Shown: piece by piece, positions 1 to 9,269 of the stretch | Layout of the letters: every line of letters starts with the position of its first letter | Position numbering within the stretch: position 1 is the first letter of the stretch | NCBI GenBank assembly: GCA_000955795.1 | Contig: JYOB01000001.1 | Location: 1 to 64,000, forward strand | Length of the DNA stretch: 64,000 bases | From: Burkholderiaceae bacterium 26 | Lineage (GTDB): Bacteria > Pseudomonadota > Gammaproteobacteria > Burkholderiales > Burkholderiaceae | Reading direction: 5' to 3' | Position numbers and translations under genes: made by a program | The notes under the pieces: model-generated | Told to the model about the DNA's origin: nothing | Seen by the model: the letters and a program-made list of their open reading frames with translations, nothing else | Databases searched by the model: none

Positions 1-2
1 GG

Positions 3-668
3 CTGGCGGAAGCCACGCTGCCCGAGAGCACCATCCCGTGGCGCTGGCTGGTCGAAGACTACGACCGCATCCGCGAGCGCATCGAAGCCGTGTTCGACGA
101 CTTTGCCGGCTTCAACGAGAAGATTCGCGTGCCGGGCGGCTTCCGCCTGCGCAACACCGCATCCGAACGGGTGTGGAACACGCCGTCGGGCAAGGCGGAA
201 TTCCACACGCACGCGGTGCCGACCGACACGCCAGTCCATCGCGCCCGCGAGCGCCATGCCGACGCCACCGTCTTTACGCTTGCCACGGTGCGATCGCACG
301 ATCAGTACAACACCACCATCTATGGCATGGACGACCGCTACCGCGGCGTGTTCGGCCAGCGCCGCGTGGTCTTCATCAACAAGGAAGACCTGCACACGAT
401 CCGCATGAAGGACGGCGAGTGGGTCGACATGGTGACGCTCTCCGAAGACGGCAACACGCGCCGCGCCGATGGCTTCCGCCTGGTGGCGTACGACATTCCG
501 CGCGGCTGCTTGGCGGCGTATTACCCCGAGACGAATCCGCTGGTGCCGCTCTCTTCCGTTGCTGACCAGGCCCGCACGCCGACGTCCAAGTCGATTCCGG
601 TGATGCTGGTGCCGAGCCAGGCCGAGCGCACCGCCGAGTCCCAAGCGGCCACCACGGCAGAAGCCTGA
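3..668 (+). CDS. FdhF/YdeP-family molybdopterin oxidoreductase, C-terminal part (5' truncated by window)
   Basis: The frame is open from the first complete codon at base 3, so the gene begins outside the window. The visible 221 residues look like the C-terminal molybdopterin-dinucleotide-binding domain of formate-dehydrogenase-alpha-like enzymes. Landmarks are a segment reading NTPSGKAEFHTH, then ATVRSHDQYNTTIYGMDDRY, and an ending rich in 'AAYYPETNPLVPL'. That pattern fits the FdhF/YdeP subgroup rather than classical respiratory FdhG. The stop codon overlaps the next ATG (ATGA), and fdhD follows two genes later, consistent with a molybdoenzyme that needs FdhD sulfuration. The substrate cannot be told from this part. 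YdeP relatives are oxidoreductases of uncertain substrate, and formate is only a guess. Confidence 0.85.
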   Translation: MAEATLPESTIPWRWLVEDYDRIRERIEAVFDDFAGFNEKIRVPGGFRLRNTASERVWNTPSGKAEFHTHAVPTDTPVHRARERHADATVFTLATVRSHDQYNTTIYGMDDRYRGVFGQRRVVFINKEDLHTIRMKDGEWVDMVTLSEDGNTRRADGFRLVAYDIPRGCLAAYYPETNPLVPLSSVADQARTPTSKSIPVMLVPSQAERTAESQAATTAEA

Positions 669-913
669 TGTCTACCGAGCCGGCGTGGTCTGCGCTGCAA
701 CTGGCGCTGCTGGCCGCATTGCGCGACACCGACGCCGGCAAACCGGTGTCGCTGCCGTGGCTGACCAAGCGCGTAGGCGAGCGCGCCAGCACGGTGCTAC
801 GCGCGCTGCATCCGTTGGCTGAGGCCGGCCTGCTGCGCGTCGCCATGGACGACACACGCTGGCTCATCGTGCTGCTCGACGCCGGCCGCGCTCTGCCCGA
901 TTTCACTGCATGA
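668..913 (+). CDS. Small winged-helix-like protein between the molybdoenzyme and fdhD
   Basis: An 81-residue protein whose start overlaps the upstream stop (ATGA) and whose stop overlaps the fdhD start in the same way, so it is translationally coupled to both. Residues about 10-60 (leucine-rich helix, then WLTKRVGERASTVLRALHPL, then an EAGLL turn) look like a small winged-helix or MarR/LexA-like fold. This is followed by a short beta hairpin with a Trp. No catalytic motif is visible. Its position suggests an accessory or regulatory role for the formate-dehydrogenase-like enzyme. That role is inferred from context, and I do not recognise a named family. Confidence 0.75.
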   Translation: MSTEPAWSALQLALLAALRDTDAGKPVSLPWLTKRVGERASTVLRALHPLAEAGLLRVAMDDTRWLIVLLDAGRALPDFTA

Positions 914-1725
914 CTTTTCTGCCCCGCCACCCCGCCGGCTTGCCCGTCGTTTCCACCATCGCGACAAGACGCACGCGCACCGGCACGCAAGAAGAGGCCT
1001 CCACCGCTGTCGCCGATGAAGCACCGGTCGCGCTGGTCTTCAACGGCATCACGCATGCGGTGATGATGGCGTCGCCAGCCGACCTGGAAGACTTTGCACT
1101 GGGTTTCGCGCTGTCCGAAGGCATCATCGACAGTCGCGCGGATTGGCGTGGCGCAGACGTGGAAACGCACCCGCATGGGCTTGAAGTGCATGCGGAAATC
1201 GCTTCGCATTGCTTCGTGCGGCTGAAGGAACGCCGCCGCGCGCTGGCCGGCCCGACCGGCTGCGGCCTGTGTGGCATTGAAAGCCTGCAGACCTTTGAAG
1301 ATGCACCGACCCCGCTAGTCCCGCCCACGTGGATGGCGGCATTGACCGACGCACAAGTGCTGGACGCCATGCAGGCGATGACGGCGCATCAACCTGCCAA
1401 CGCGCTCACGGGCGGCTTGCATGCCGCGGGCTGGGTACCTGCGGACGGCAACGCGCCGCTGCATGTGCTGGAAGACGTGGGCCGTCACAACGCGCTGGAC
1501 AAGCTGATCGGCCGGCTGGCCCGGATCGGCATCCACCCCTCAGACGGGTTCATCGTCATGACAAGCCGCGCGAGCTTCGAACTAGCGCGCAAGTGCGTGC
1601 AGGTCCGGGTGCCGCTGCTGGCGACAATCTCCGCGCCGTCCTCGTTGGCGATCCGCCACGCCAAGGCCGGACAGCTAACACTGCTGGCGTTCTGCCGGGG
1701 CGAGAGCGTGACGCGATTTGCGTAG
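910..1725 (+). CDS. fdhD: Formate dehydrogenase accessory sulfurtransferase FdhD
   Basis: A 271-residue protein that fits FdhD. In the family, FdhD moves sulfur from a cysteine desulfurase (IscS) to the molybdenum cofactor to make active formate dehydrogenase. The Cys-x-x-Cys loop used in sulfur transfer is present as GCGLCG (C118 and C121). The conserved GRHNALDK-like segment appears as EDVGRHNALDKLIG and is followed by a TSRASFEL segment. The ATG at 910 overlaps the stop of the 81-residue gene, so the three genes form one coupled unit. A convergent potassium transporter gene ends 18 bases downstream, and no clear hairpin lies between them. Confidence 0.95.
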   Translation: MTFLPRHPAGLPVVSTIATRRTRTGTQEEASTAVADEAPVALVFNGITHAVMMASPADLEDFALGFALSEGIIDSRADWRGADVETHPHGLEVHAEIASHCFVRLKERRRALAGPTGCGLCGIESLQTFEDAPTPLVPPTWMAALTDAQVLDAMQAMTAHQPANALTGGLHAAGWVPADGNAPLHVLEDVGRHNALDKLIGRLARIGIHPSDGFIVMTSRASFELARKCVQVRVPLLATISAPSSLAIRHAKAGQLTLLAFCRGESVTRFA

Positions 1726-1743
1726 CGCACAGCACGCCAGAGG

Positions 1744-3639
1744 CTAAATCTCCACCTTGCTCCCCAGCTCGACCAGTCGGTTGGCGGGAATCCGGAAGAA
1801 GTCCGACGGCTTGGCGCTGTTGTGTTGCATCCAGGCAAACAGCGATTCGCGCCACATCGCCATGCCGGGCAGCGGCGACGGCACCACCGTGGCGCGCGTA
1901 ATGAAGAACGAGGTTTCCATATCTTCAAAAACGATGCCCAGTCGCTCACCCACGTTACGGACGATCTCGTCCACGGCCGGTGTTTCCTTGAAGCCGAAAT
2001 CGACCACGGCCGTGTGGATGTCGTCGCCAATGGTTTTGACAACCAGGCGCTTGGCTGGGTCCACATACGGCACGGCCAGCGTGCGGAAGTGGATGAACAG
2101 CACGCGCTTGTGCAGCACGTGGTTGTGCTTGAGGTTGTGCAGCAACGCCAAGGGCACGAAATCCATGCTCGGCGTGAGATACACGGCCGTGCCGTCCACA
2201 CGATACGGTGGATGGCGCAGCAGCCCTTCCATGAATGGTTCGAGCGGAATGCCACCTTCCACATTGCGCGCCTTCAACAGCTGCGTGCCCGAGTGCCACG
2301 TCACCATCAGGAAGAAGATCAAGCCACCCAGCAGCAGCGGAAACCAGCCACCCGCGGCAATCTTCAGCAGGTTGGCGGAGAAGAAGGACAAATCCACCGC
2401 CAGGAAAACCGTGCCGATACAGGCCACCAGCCACAGGCGCCACTTCCAGGCGTTACGCATGACGACCGTGACTAGACCCGTCGTGAGCACCATGGTGGTC
2501 GTTACCGCAATACCGTAGGCCGCAGCCAGGTTGTCGGACTTGCCGAAAGCCAACACCACCGCTACCACCAGCACCAAAAGCATGTAGTTGACCACCGGCA
2601 CGTAGATCTGGCCGATCTCCACATCCGACGTGTAGAGAATCTTCATGCGCGGCGCATAGCCCAGATGCACGGCCTGCGCCGTCATCGAAAATGCACCTGA
2701 GATGACTGCCTGCGACGCAATGACGGTGGCCGCCGTGGCCAATACCACCATCGGACCCACTGCCCAGTTCGGCATCAACAGGAAGAACGGGTTCTGCACG
2801 GCGCTCGGCTCGCGCAGCAGCAAGGCGCCCTGGCCAAAATAGTTCAGCAACAGGCACGGCATGGCAATGTAGAACCACGCATAGCGGATCGGGCGCACGC
2901 CAAAGTGGCCCATGTCGGCGTACAGCGCCTCAGCGCCGGTCAGCGCCAGAAACACCGAGCCGAACACGATGAACGCCAGCACCGTATGCCGGAATCCGAA
3001 CTCGATGGCGTACACAGGGCTCAGTGCCACCAATATCTGCGGCGACTTCGCCACCGAAACCACCCCCATCAGCCCCAGCAGCAGGAACCAGAGCACCATG
3101 ATTGGCCCGAACAGGCGCCCCACCACGTGCGTGCCCTGCTTCTGGATCAAAAACAGGGCGATCAGCACGATCAGCGCCAAAGGCAACACCCACTTCTGCA
3201 GCGCGGGCGCCATGATCTCCATGCCCTCAATGGCGGAGAGCACCGAAATGGCGGGTGTGATGACGGCATCGCCGTAGAACATGGCGGCCCCCAGCAGGCC
3301 GAGCAGCATCAACGTGCGTGTGAACCGGGCGCCTCCCCTGCTTGCGCGCATGGCTAGCGCCGTCAGGGCGAGGATGCCACCTTCGCCGTTGTTGTCCGCG
3401 CGCATAACGAACAACACGTATTTGACGGACACCACCAGCGTCATCGCCCAGAACAGCATCGACAGGATGCCGAAGACGGTCTGATCGGAAAACGGAACCC
3501 CATGCTCGGGGTTGAAGCATTCCTTTAGCGCGTACAGGGGGCTGGTGCCGATGTCCCCGAAAACCACGCCGATTGCGCCAATCATGGTGGCCATCAACGC
3601 GGGATTTTTTTTGGTTTTACTGGCTGCGGCGGTCGTCAT
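1744..3639 (-). CDS. kup: Kup-family potassium uptake protein
   Basis: A KUP/HAK/KT family potassium:proton symporter of the inner membrane. The family signature [13 protein letters not shown] lies near the N-terminus, followed by about twelve hydrophobic segments and a soluble C-terminal domain of roughly 170 residues. I chose the ATG at 3639 (631 residues), which puts the signature about 27 residues from the start, as in E. coli Kup. A GTG at 3687 would add 16 basic residues (647 in total). Neither has a strong ribosome-binding site. Ralstonia and Burkholderia often carry more than one kup copy, so this may be one of several. It is monocistronic, convergent with fdhD. Confidence 0.93.
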   Translation of the reverse strand: MTTAAASKTKKNPALMATMIGAIGVVFGDIGTSPLYALKECFNPEHGVPFSDQTVFGILSMLFWAMTLVVSVKYVLFVMRADNNGEGGILALTALAMRASRGGARFTRTLMLLGLLGAAMFYGDAVITPAISVLSAIEGMEIMAPALQKWVLPLALIVLIALFLIQKQGTHVVGRLFGPIMVLWFLLLGLMGVVSVAKSPQILVALSPVYAIEFGFRHTVLAFIVFGSVFLALTGAEALYADMGHFGVRPIRYAWFYIAMPCLLLNYFGQGALLLREPSAVQNPFFLLMPNWAVGPMVVLATAATVIASQAVISGAFSMTAQAVHLGYAPRMKILYTSDVEIGQIYVPVVNYMLLVLVVAVVLAFGKSDNLAAAYGIAVTTTMVLTTGLVTVVMRNAWKWRLWLVACIGTVFLAVDLSFFSANLLKIAAGGWFPLLLGGLIFFLMVTWHSGTQLLKARNVEGGIPLEPFMEGLLRHPPYRVDGTAVYLTPSMDFVPLALLHNLKHNHVLHKRVLFIHFRTLAVPYVDPAKRLVVKTIGDDIHTAVVDFGFKETPAVDEIVRNVGERLGIVFEDMETSFFITRATVVPSPLPGMAMWRESLFAWMQHNSAKPSDFFRIPANRLVELGSKVEI

Positions 3640-3865
3640 GGATAGGCTGCGACTGGAACGACGGGGGCGCACGCAATTTTCGTGCACCGTCTGCGGCGCT
3701 GGCTTTACGGGGCGAGCCGAGTGCGGCAGAAGCCACTAAAGCTTAGGTGAAAACGCGCGGTTTTGCGCCGGTGTTTGCACCGATGGCAAGCCTGCGCCAA
3801 CCCTGCTGAGCGGCTGAAAACAACATGTCCACCGGGTCTAAGCAAAAAGCTTAAAAAAACAGACT

Positions 3866-3894
3866 TTGACGGGGAGACGCGCCAAGCATATATT
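3866..3894 (+). promoter_or_regulatory. Sigma-70 type promoter of the cold-shock gene
   Basis: TTGACG (3866-3871) and TATATT (3889-3894) are separated by exactly 17 bases, close to the housekeeping consensus. Transcription would start near 3900-3902, leaving a leader of about 90 bases before the cold-shock ATG at 3991. Long leaders are typical of cold-shock mRNAs. Confidence 0.7.
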
Positions 3895-3896
3895 CA

Positions 3897-3912
3897 CCAA
3901 ACGATCGTTTGG
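3897..3912. promoter_or_regulatory. 16-bp perfect palindrome across the cold-shock gene start site
   Basis: CCAAACGATCGTTTGG is a perfect inverted repeat that overlaps the predicted transcription start. It could be an operator, or the first hairpin of the leader RNA. I do not recognise the binding protein. Confidence 0.5.
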
Positions 3913-3990
3913 CCGGTTCGGCCGGGTCTGCCAGCTGTGTTTGTATTTGGCCGGCGGCCGATCGATTTCTCAACTTCACGACTCAAAATC

Positions 3991-4194
3991 ATGGCTACTG
4001 GTACCGTCAAGTGGTTCAACGACGCAAAGGGTTTCGGCTTCATTACCCCGGATGATGGCGGCGAAGACCTTTTCGCACATTTCTCTGCTATCAACTCCGC
4101 AGGCTTCAAAAGCCTGAAGGAAGGTCAGAAGGTGTCGTTCGAAGTCACGCAAGGCCCTAAGGGCAAGCAAGCTTCGAACATCGTGCCCCAGTAA
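3991..4194 (+). CDS. cspA: Cold-shock protein (CspA family)
   Basis: A 67-residue single cold-shock domain that binds single-stranded RNA/DNA and keeps mRNAs unfolded. RNP1-like KGFGFI (residues 13-18) and RNP2-like DLFAHF are both present, and the length is standard for the family. The frame is open further upstream, but the family start is [11 protein letters not shown] at 3991, preceded by a promoter and a leader of about 90 bases. Whether this copy is cold-induced or constitutive cannot be told. The gene is followed by a strong hairpin and then by a short ORF that repeats only the second half of this domain. Confidence 0.95.
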   Translation: MATGTVKWFNDAKGFGFITPDDGGEDLFAHFSAINSAGFKSLKEGQKVSFEVTQGPKGKQASNIVPQ

Positions 4195-4233
4195 CAAGGA
4201 GCACGCGGGCGCGGTAGCCCGGTTTTGGCTTGC

Positions 4234-4254
4234 CGCGCGGGGTTTCCTCGCGCG
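4234..4254 (+). terminator. GC-rich hairpin after the cold-shock gene
   Basis: Nine pairs (4234-4242 with 4246-4254, one G-T) close a three-base loop. There is no proper T run, so the stop may be incomplete. A weaker five-pair hairpin at 4206-4221 followed by GTTTT lies just before it. Confidence 0.45.
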
Positions 4255-4370
4255 TGTATTGGCCGGGATATTCCGCCAGGCAGGTTGTTCAGTACGTGTT
4301 TGCCATCAAGCAGTCGGAGGGTCATCGGAAGCGGTGACCTGGTTTGACGAACCCCTATAGGGAGCATGCA

Positions 4371-4577
4371 ATGGCCAGCCGAATTGAAGAGAACGCCGTT
4401 CAGTATGATCCGCCCGCCGGGGCAGCTGCAGAAATGCATGCTGCCCCGAGTTTCATTCGGGATTCGGAAATCCAGTTTTCGCGCTCGCAGACATTCCATG
4501 AAGGGCAGCGCGTCAGTTTTGACGTAGAGATCGGGCCCGACGGCGAACTGATCGCCGTCAACATCAAACCAATATGA
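4371..4577 (+). CDS. Small protein ending in half a cold-shock domain
   Basis: A 68-residue protein starting at the ATG at 4371, which has TAGGGAG seven bases upstream. The first 40 residues are not recognisable. The last 27 (FHEGQRVSFDVEIGPDGELI and on to IKPI) line up with the second half of the neighbouring cold-shock protein ([20 protein letters not shown]). The RNP1 and RNP2 RNA-binding motifs of the first half are absent. It could be a decayed duplicate of the adjacent gene, or a truncated family member with its own role. The good ribosome-binding site and downstream terminator favour expression. Confidence 0.65.
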   Translation: MASRIEENAVQYDPPAGAAAEMHAAPSFIRDSEIQFSRSQTFHEGQRVSFDVEIGPDGELIAVNIKPI

Positions 4578-4610
4578 CGCGCCGGTTTCAACTCGGCATG
4601 TTCAAAAGAA

Positions 4611-4633
4611 AAAGGGAGGCATGGCCTCCCTTT
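4611..4633. terminator. Bidirectional terminator between the half-CSD gene and mmsA
   Basis: AAAGGGAGGC and GCCTCCCTTT flank a three-base loop (ATG) and form a ten-pair stem with A and T tracts on either side. It can end transcripts from both convergent genes. Confidence 0.8.
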
Positions 4634-4653
4634 CTCATGGGTGATGCGCCGGA

Positions 4654-6177
4654 TTACTTGGCTGTCGGCATCACGAACTCGGCGCCCTTGGCAATCGAAT
4701 CCGGCCAGCGTTGCATCACGCTCTTGTAACGCGTGTAGAAACGAACGCCTTCTTCCCCATAGGCGTGGTGGTCACCGAACAGCGAGCGCTTCCAGCCGCC
4801 AAAACTATGCCACGCCATCGGCACCGGAATCGGCACGTTGATCCCGACCATACCCACCTGGATCTGCCGGGCAAATGCGCGCGCCACGCCGCCATCGCTC
4901 GTGTAGCACGACACGCCGTTGCCGAACTCGTGCGCGTTGATCAGCTTCACCGCCTCGGCAAGATCATGCACGCGCACCACCGAAAGCACCGGGCCGAAGA
5001 TTTCTTCCTTGTAGATCGTCATGCCGGGCTTGACGTGGTCGAACAGCGTGCCGCCCGTGAAGAAGCCTTCGGTATGGCCCTCGACCGAGTGGCCACGGCC
5101 GTCCACCACCAACTTGGCGCCCTCTTCCACGCCCTTGGCGATATAGCCCTCAACCTTCGCCTTGTGCGCGGCGGTTACGAGCGGGCCCATTTCGCTGTCG
5201 GCTTGCATGCCGTTGCCGATCTTGAGCGCACGGGCGCGCTCGGCAAGGCGCGGGACCAGCTTGTCAGCCACGTCGCCCACTGCCACGGCCACGGAGATCG
5301 CCATGCAGCGCTCGCCGGCCGAGCCGTAGCCGGCACCGATCAGGGCATCCACCGCTTGGTCGAGGTCCGCATCGGGCATGACCACGAGATGGTTCTTTGC
5401 TCCGCCCAGGGCTTGTACGCGCTTGCCGCGCTTGGTGCCCTCGGCGTAGATGTATTCGGCGATGGGCGTGCTGCCGACGAACGAGACGGCCTGCACATCC
5501 GGATGCTCGAGCAGCGCATCGACGGCATCCTTGCCACCCTGTACGACGTTGAACACGCCATCGGGCAGGCCAGCCTGCTTGAGCAGGTCGGCAATCATCA
5601 GACTGGGGGTTGGATCGCGCTCACTCGGCTTGAGGATGAACGTATTGCCGCACGCCAGTGCCACCGGCGCCATCCACATCGGCACCATGAACGGGAAATT
5701 GAACGGCGTGATGCCGGCCACCACGCCCAGCGGTTGGCGCAGGTTCCAGTTGTCGATGCCGCCGCCGATGTTGTCGGTGAAGTCGGTCTTGAGCAGGTTC
5801 GGAATGCCGCACGCGAACTCGACCACTTCAATGCCGCGCGTGACTTCGCCCTTGGCATCGGAGAACACCTTGCCGTGCTCCCGCGTGATGGCGGCAGCCA
5901 GGGCGTCCTGGTTCTGGTCGAGCAGTTCCTTGAACTTGAACAGAACGCGCGAGCGCTTGAGCGGCGAGGTCTCGGCCCAGTCGGCGGCGGCCGCATGCGC
6001 CGCGGCCACGGCCGCGTCCACTTCGGATTTGCCACCCAGCAGCACCTGCGCGCTCACGGCGCCCGTGGCGGGGTTGAACACATCGGCGCTGCGCGTGCCG
6101 TTGCCGGCATGGCGTTGCCCGCCGATGTAATGGCTGATGACGGATTCCGTCACGGCGGGATCAATCGGTCGGTTCAT
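4654..6177 (-). CDS. mmsA: Methylmalonate-semialdehyde dehydrogenase (CoA-acylating)
   Basis: A 507-residue aldehyde-dehydrogenase-superfamily protein. The family oxidises methylmalonate semialdehyde to propionyl-CoA (or malonate semialdehyde to acetyl-CoA) with NAD and CoA, in valine and beta-alanine breakdown. The NFPF segment (160-163) and the catalytic cysteine in GERCMA (C291) are present. The usual general-base Glu of hydrolytic ALDHs is replaced in the motif LGGAKNH, a hallmark of the CoA-acylating branch. It lies one base after an omega-amino-acid aminotransferase gene in the same direction, whose product from beta-alanine (malonate semialdehyde) would be its substrate. The two probably form an operon. 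Confidence 0.93.
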   Translation of the reverse strand: MNRPIDPAVTESVISHYIGGQRHAGNGTRSADVFNPATGAVSAQVLLGGKSEVDAAVAAAHAAAADWAETSPLKRSRVLFKFKELLDQNQDALAAAITREHGKVFSDAKGEVTRGIEVVEFACGIPNLLKTDFTDNIGGGIDNWNLRQPLGVVAGITPFNFPFMVPMWMAPVALACGNTFILKPSERDPTPSLMIADLLKQAGLPDGVFNVVQGGKDAVDALLEHPDVQAVSFVGSTPIAEYIYAEGTKRGKRVQALGGAKNHLVVMPDADLDQAVDALIGAGYGSAGERCMAISVAVAVGDVADKLVPRLAERARALKIGNGMQADSEMGPLVTAAHKAKVEGYIAKGVEEGAKLVVDGRGHSVEGHTEGFFTGGTLFDHVKPGMTIYKEEIFGPVLSVVRVHDLAEAVKLINAHEFGNGVSCYTSDGGVARAFARQIQVGMVGINVPIPVPMAWHSFGGWKRSLFGDHHAYGEEGVRFYTRYKSVMQRWPDSIAKGAEFVMPTAK

Positions 6178-6178
6178 T

Positions 6179-7516
6179 TCAGGCTACCTCTTGCAGAACG
6201 GTACGAACGGTGTCGAAGATGCGCGCAATCTGCGCCTCTTCGATGATGAGCGGCGGGGAGAACGCCAGGATGTCGCCGGTGTAGCGCACCAGCACGCCAC
6301 GCTCCAGGCATTTCAGGAAGACTTCGTAAGCGCGCGCGCCCACCGCGCCCGGCCGCGATTCCAGCTCGATGCCGGCGACCAGGCCCAGGTTGCGGATGTC
6401 CTTCACATGCGGCGCGCCCTTGACCGAATGCGCCGCTGCTTCAAACGCCGGCGACATCGCACGTGCGCGCTCGAACAGCCCTTCGCTGCGGTACAGATCC
6501 AGCGCGGCCACCGCCGCTGCCGCCGCCAAGGGGTGCGCCGAATACGTATAGCCGTGGAACAGCTCGATCGCGCCTGGCGCGCCGGCATCGACCACGGTGT
6601 CGTGCACCGACTGGCGCACGGCCACGGCGCCCATCGGCACGGCGGCGTTGTTGATGCCCTTGGCCATCGTCAGCAGATCTGGCGTCACGCCAAAGAACTC
6701 CGCCGCCGTTGCCGCGCCAAGGCGGCCAAAACCGGTAATGACCTCGTCGAAGATAAGCAGGATGCCGTGCTTGTCGCACAGCGCGCGCAGGCGCTGCAGA
6801 TAGCCCTTGGGCGGCACCAGCACGCCCGTGGAACCTGCCAGCGGCTCAACGATGACGGCGGCAATGGTCGACGCGTCATGCAGCGTCACAAGACGCTCCA
6901 GTTCGTCGGCCAGGTGCTCACCCCAGGCTGGCTGGCCCTTGGAAAACGCATTGTGCTCAGGCGCATGCGTGTGCGGCAGGTGGTCGACGCTCGGCAGCAG
7001 GTTGGCCGAGAACGCCTTGCGGTTTGGCGAGATGCCGCCCACCGAGATGCCGCCGAAACCCACCCCGTGATAGCCGCGCTCGCGGCCGATCAGGCGTGTG
7101 CGCTGCCCTTCGCCCCGTGCACGGTGGTATGCCAGCGCAATCTTGAGCGCCGTATCCACCGCTTCCGAACCGGAGTTGACGAAGAAGATGCGATTCAGAC
7201 CCTCCGGCATGATCTCGGCGACTTTTTCTGCCGCACGAAACGCAAGCGGGTGGCCCATCTGGAAGGTGGGTGCGAAATCCAGCGTGGCAGCCTGCGCGGT
7301 GATGGCGTCGACGATTTCCTTGCGGCAATGGCCGGCGTTGACGCACCACAGGCCGGCCGTGCCGTCCAGCACCTCGCGGCCGTCGCCGTCTCGGTAGTAC
7401 ATGCCCTGGGCAGACGTCAGCAAGCGCGGTGCGGCCTTGTACTGGCGGTTGGCCGTAAACGGCATCCAGAAGTAAGACAGATCGGTCGTTTCCAGCGGGT
7501 GCGGTGCGGGTTTCAT
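6179..7516 (-). CDS. Omega-amino acid (beta-alanine)-pyruvate aminotransferase, class III PLP
   Basis: A 445-residue class III aminotransferase. The N-terminus ([15 protein letters not shown]) is typical of omega-amino-acid:pyruvate aminotransferases. [12 protein letters not shown] (114-125) binds the cofactor phosphate, D257 lies in IFDEV, and the Schiff-base lysine is K286 in TMAKGINN. With the mmsA partner one base downstream, the likely route is beta-alanine (or a related omega-amino acid) to a semialdehyde and then to acetyl- or propionyl-CoA. The exact substrate is not provable from sequence. The divergent MocR-type regulator, 140 bases away, probably controls the pair. Confidence 0.92.
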   Translation of the reverse strand: MKPAPHPLETTDLSYFWMPFTANRQYKAAPRLLTSAQGMYYRDGDGREVLDGTAGLWCVNAGHCRKEIVDAITAQAATLDFAPTFQMGHPLAFRAAEKVAEIMPEGLNRIFFVNSGSEAVDTALKIALAYHRARGEGQRTRLIGRERGYHGVGFGGISVGGISPNRKAFSANLLPSVDHLPHTHAPEHNAFSKGQPAWGEHLADELERLVTLHDASTIAAVIVEPLAGSTGVLVPPKGYLQRLRALCDKHGILLIFDEVITGFGRLGAATAAEFFGVTPDLLTMAKGINNAAVPMGAVAVRQSVHDTVVDAGAPGAIELFHGYTYSAHPLAAAAAVAALDLYRSEGLFERARAMSPAFEAAAHSVKGAPHVKDIRNLGLVAGIELESRPGAVGARAYEVFLKCLERGVLVRYTGDILAFSPPLIIEEAQIARIFDTVRTVLQEVA

Positions 7517-7573
7517 CGGTCACTCCGAAAAAACAGCGGAAAGGGAATGGACTGGCAAGCCAGCCGTTGGGGC

Positions 7574-7638
7574 AAACTGTACAGAGTCAAATCCGACACG
7601 GACATGCACAGATGGCGGTTCTATAAGAAACTGTATAG
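7574..7638. promoter_or_regulatory. Candidate MocR operators (two direct repeats)
   Basis: AAACTGTACAG (7574-7584) recurs as AAACTGTATAG (7628-7638), 54 bases apart start to start, in the space between the aminotransferase and mocR-like genes. The second copy is also the right arm of an inverted repeat CTATA...TATAG (7621-7638). Paired direct repeats in a divergent promoter region are usual for MocR/PdxR/TauR-type regulators. Confidence 0.6.
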
Positions 7639-7656
7639 GCGCCGACCACCCCGCCC

Positions 7657-9075
7657 ATGCCGCATCGCAACATGCAACTCGAACTCGATCCTTCTCATCC
7701 CCAGCGTACGTTGGTCGACCAGATCGTCCAAGGCATTCGTGCGGCGGTCGACAGCCATACCCTGCTGCCGGGCACGCGGCTGCCCTCCGTGCGCAAGTTG
7801 GCGCAGGCCCACGATGTGAGCACCTTTACGGTGGCGGAGGCCTATACGCGGCTGGCGGCGCTGGGCGCCATCGTGGCGCGGCCGCGCTCGGGCTATCTGG
7901 TGGCGGCGCGCACCCCCACCCAACCAGCGCCGGTGGCCCCGCGCTGGGAGCCGCCCACACTCAACGCGGCGTGGCTGCTGTCGGATGTGTTTGCCGATCG
8001 CTCCATCGCCATCAAACCGGGCTGCGGCTGGCTGCCGAACGACTGGCTGGACGAGCGCGGCGTGCAGGAAGCCATGCGCGCGGTGAGCCGTGTTTCCGCA
8101 CTGCGGGTGGCGGGCTACGGACATCCGTGGGGTTATGCGCCGCTGGGCGAATACGTGGCGCAGTCGCTTGCGCTGCGGGGGTTGCCGGTGGAACGCTCGC
8201 AAGTGCTGCTGACCAGCGGCGCCACCCAGGCACTCGATCTGATCGTCCGCACCTTGTTCAAGGCCGGCGACGTCGTGGCCGTGGATGATCCGGGCTACTG
8301 CAACGTGCTCCAGGTGCTCAAGCTGGCCGGCCTGCGCGTGATCGGGGTGCCACGCACGCCAGATGGGCTCGACACAGCGGCATTGGAAACCATCCTCCGC
8401 GCGGACGATGCGGACCGGCCGCGCGCGCTCTTCACCAGCTCCGTGCTGCAGAACCCCACCGGCTCGTCGATGACCGCGCAAAACGCTTACCGCGTGCTGC
8501 AACTGGCCGAACAACACGGCCTCTGGATCGTTGAAGACGATCTGCACCGCGAGCTGGCCGACCCCGCCGCGCCCATGCTGGCCTCGCTCGATGGCCTTCG
8601 CCGCACGTTGTACGTAAGTGGGTTCTCCAAGACGATTTCACCCTCATTGCGGGCGGGCTATGTGGTGGCAGACGCCGCCATCACGCGCGAGCTGGCGCGC
8701 ACCAAGATGGCAGTGGCGCTCACCTCGTCGGAGATCACCGAGCGCATCGTGCACGCTTTCGTCACGCGCCCCGTCTATGCCGAGCACGTGGCCCGGCTGA
8801 TTGCACGACTGGGAGAAGCGCACACGCAAGTCGAAGCCCTCATGCGCCAACATGGTGCCGAACTGTTCGATACACCGGGGCGCGGCCTCTTCCTATGGGC
8901 CCGGCTGCCGGGCCACGCAGATGCCGCTGCGCTGGCCAATCGGGCCATCGACCACAACATCTGGCTCGCGCCGGGACAGTACTTCCGGCCGCATGACGAG
9001 CCCAGCCCGTGGCTACGCTTCAATGTGGCTTACTCCGCCGAACCGGCACTCTGGGAATTCCTCTCGCACGCGTAA
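7657..9075 (+). CDS. MocR-type regulator: GntR DNA-binding domain fused to a class I aminotransferase fold
   Basis: A 472-residue protein with a GntR winged helix at residues about 15-85 (LPSVRKLAQAHDVSTFTV, then GYLVA) and an aminotransferase-like domain from about residue 105 to the end. The PLP lysine is K325 in SGFSKTISP, and cofactor-contact segments such as TSGATQALDL and NPTG are kept. In the family such proteins sense PLP or an amino-acid aldimine and activate a divergent target. The divergent gene here is the omega-aminotransferase and the gap contains matching direct repeats, so it is the likely regulator of that pair. The ligand is unknown. I used the first ATG; MQLELDP five codons later is an alternative start. 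Confidence 0.92.
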   Translation: MPHRNMQLELDPSHPQRTLVDQIVQGIRAAVDSHTLLPGTRLPSVRKLAQAHDVSTFTVAEAYTRLAALGAIVARPRSGYLVAARTPTQPAPVAPRWEPPTLNAAWLLSDVFADRSIAIKPGCGWLPNDWLDERGVQEAMRAVSRVSALRVAGYGHPWGYAPLGEYVAQSLALRGLPVERSQVLLTSGATQALDLIVRTLFKAGDVVAVDDPGYCNVLQVLKLAGLRVIGVPRTPDGLDTAALETILRADDADRPRALFTSSVLQNPTGSSMTAQNAYRVLQLAEQHGLWIVEDDLHRELADPAAPMLASLDGLRRTLYVSGFSKTISPSLRAGYVVADAAITRELARTKMAVALTSSEITERIVHAFVTRPVYAEHVARLIARLGEAHTQVEALMRQHGAELFDTPGRGLFLWARLPGHADAAALANRAIDHNIWLAPGQYFRPHDEPSPWLRFNVAYSAEPALWEFLSHA

Positions 9076-9106
9076 CGGCGCTGCCCAGCATGCGTCGCAA
9101 TGACGT

Positions 9107-9118
9107 ATTGCATGCAAT
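9107..9118. promoter_or_regulatory. 12-bp palindrome upstream of adc
   Basis: ATTGCATGCAAT is a perfect palindrome in the 194-base gap before acetoacetate decarboxylase, about 150 bases from its ATG. It could be an operator. Nothing downstream of it resembles a terminator. Confidence 0.35.
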
Positions 9119-9269
9119 CAATCACGTTATGGGCACTCAAACGTGAATTCGGCGTGACCGGATGGTTGCAGCGTCACACAAGCGCGACACGATGCGCTGT
9201 CGCCTACCGTTCTCTTGCGCCGTACCGATTCCCAACGCCACTTGCAGCCCAACCTGCACAAGGAGTGCC

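Noticed and set aside
4711-6246. A 511-codon open frame on the plus strand
   Set aside because: It is antisense to mmsA and the aminotransferase. Its translation is His/Arg-rich and without motifs, as expected for the mirror of a GC-rich gene.
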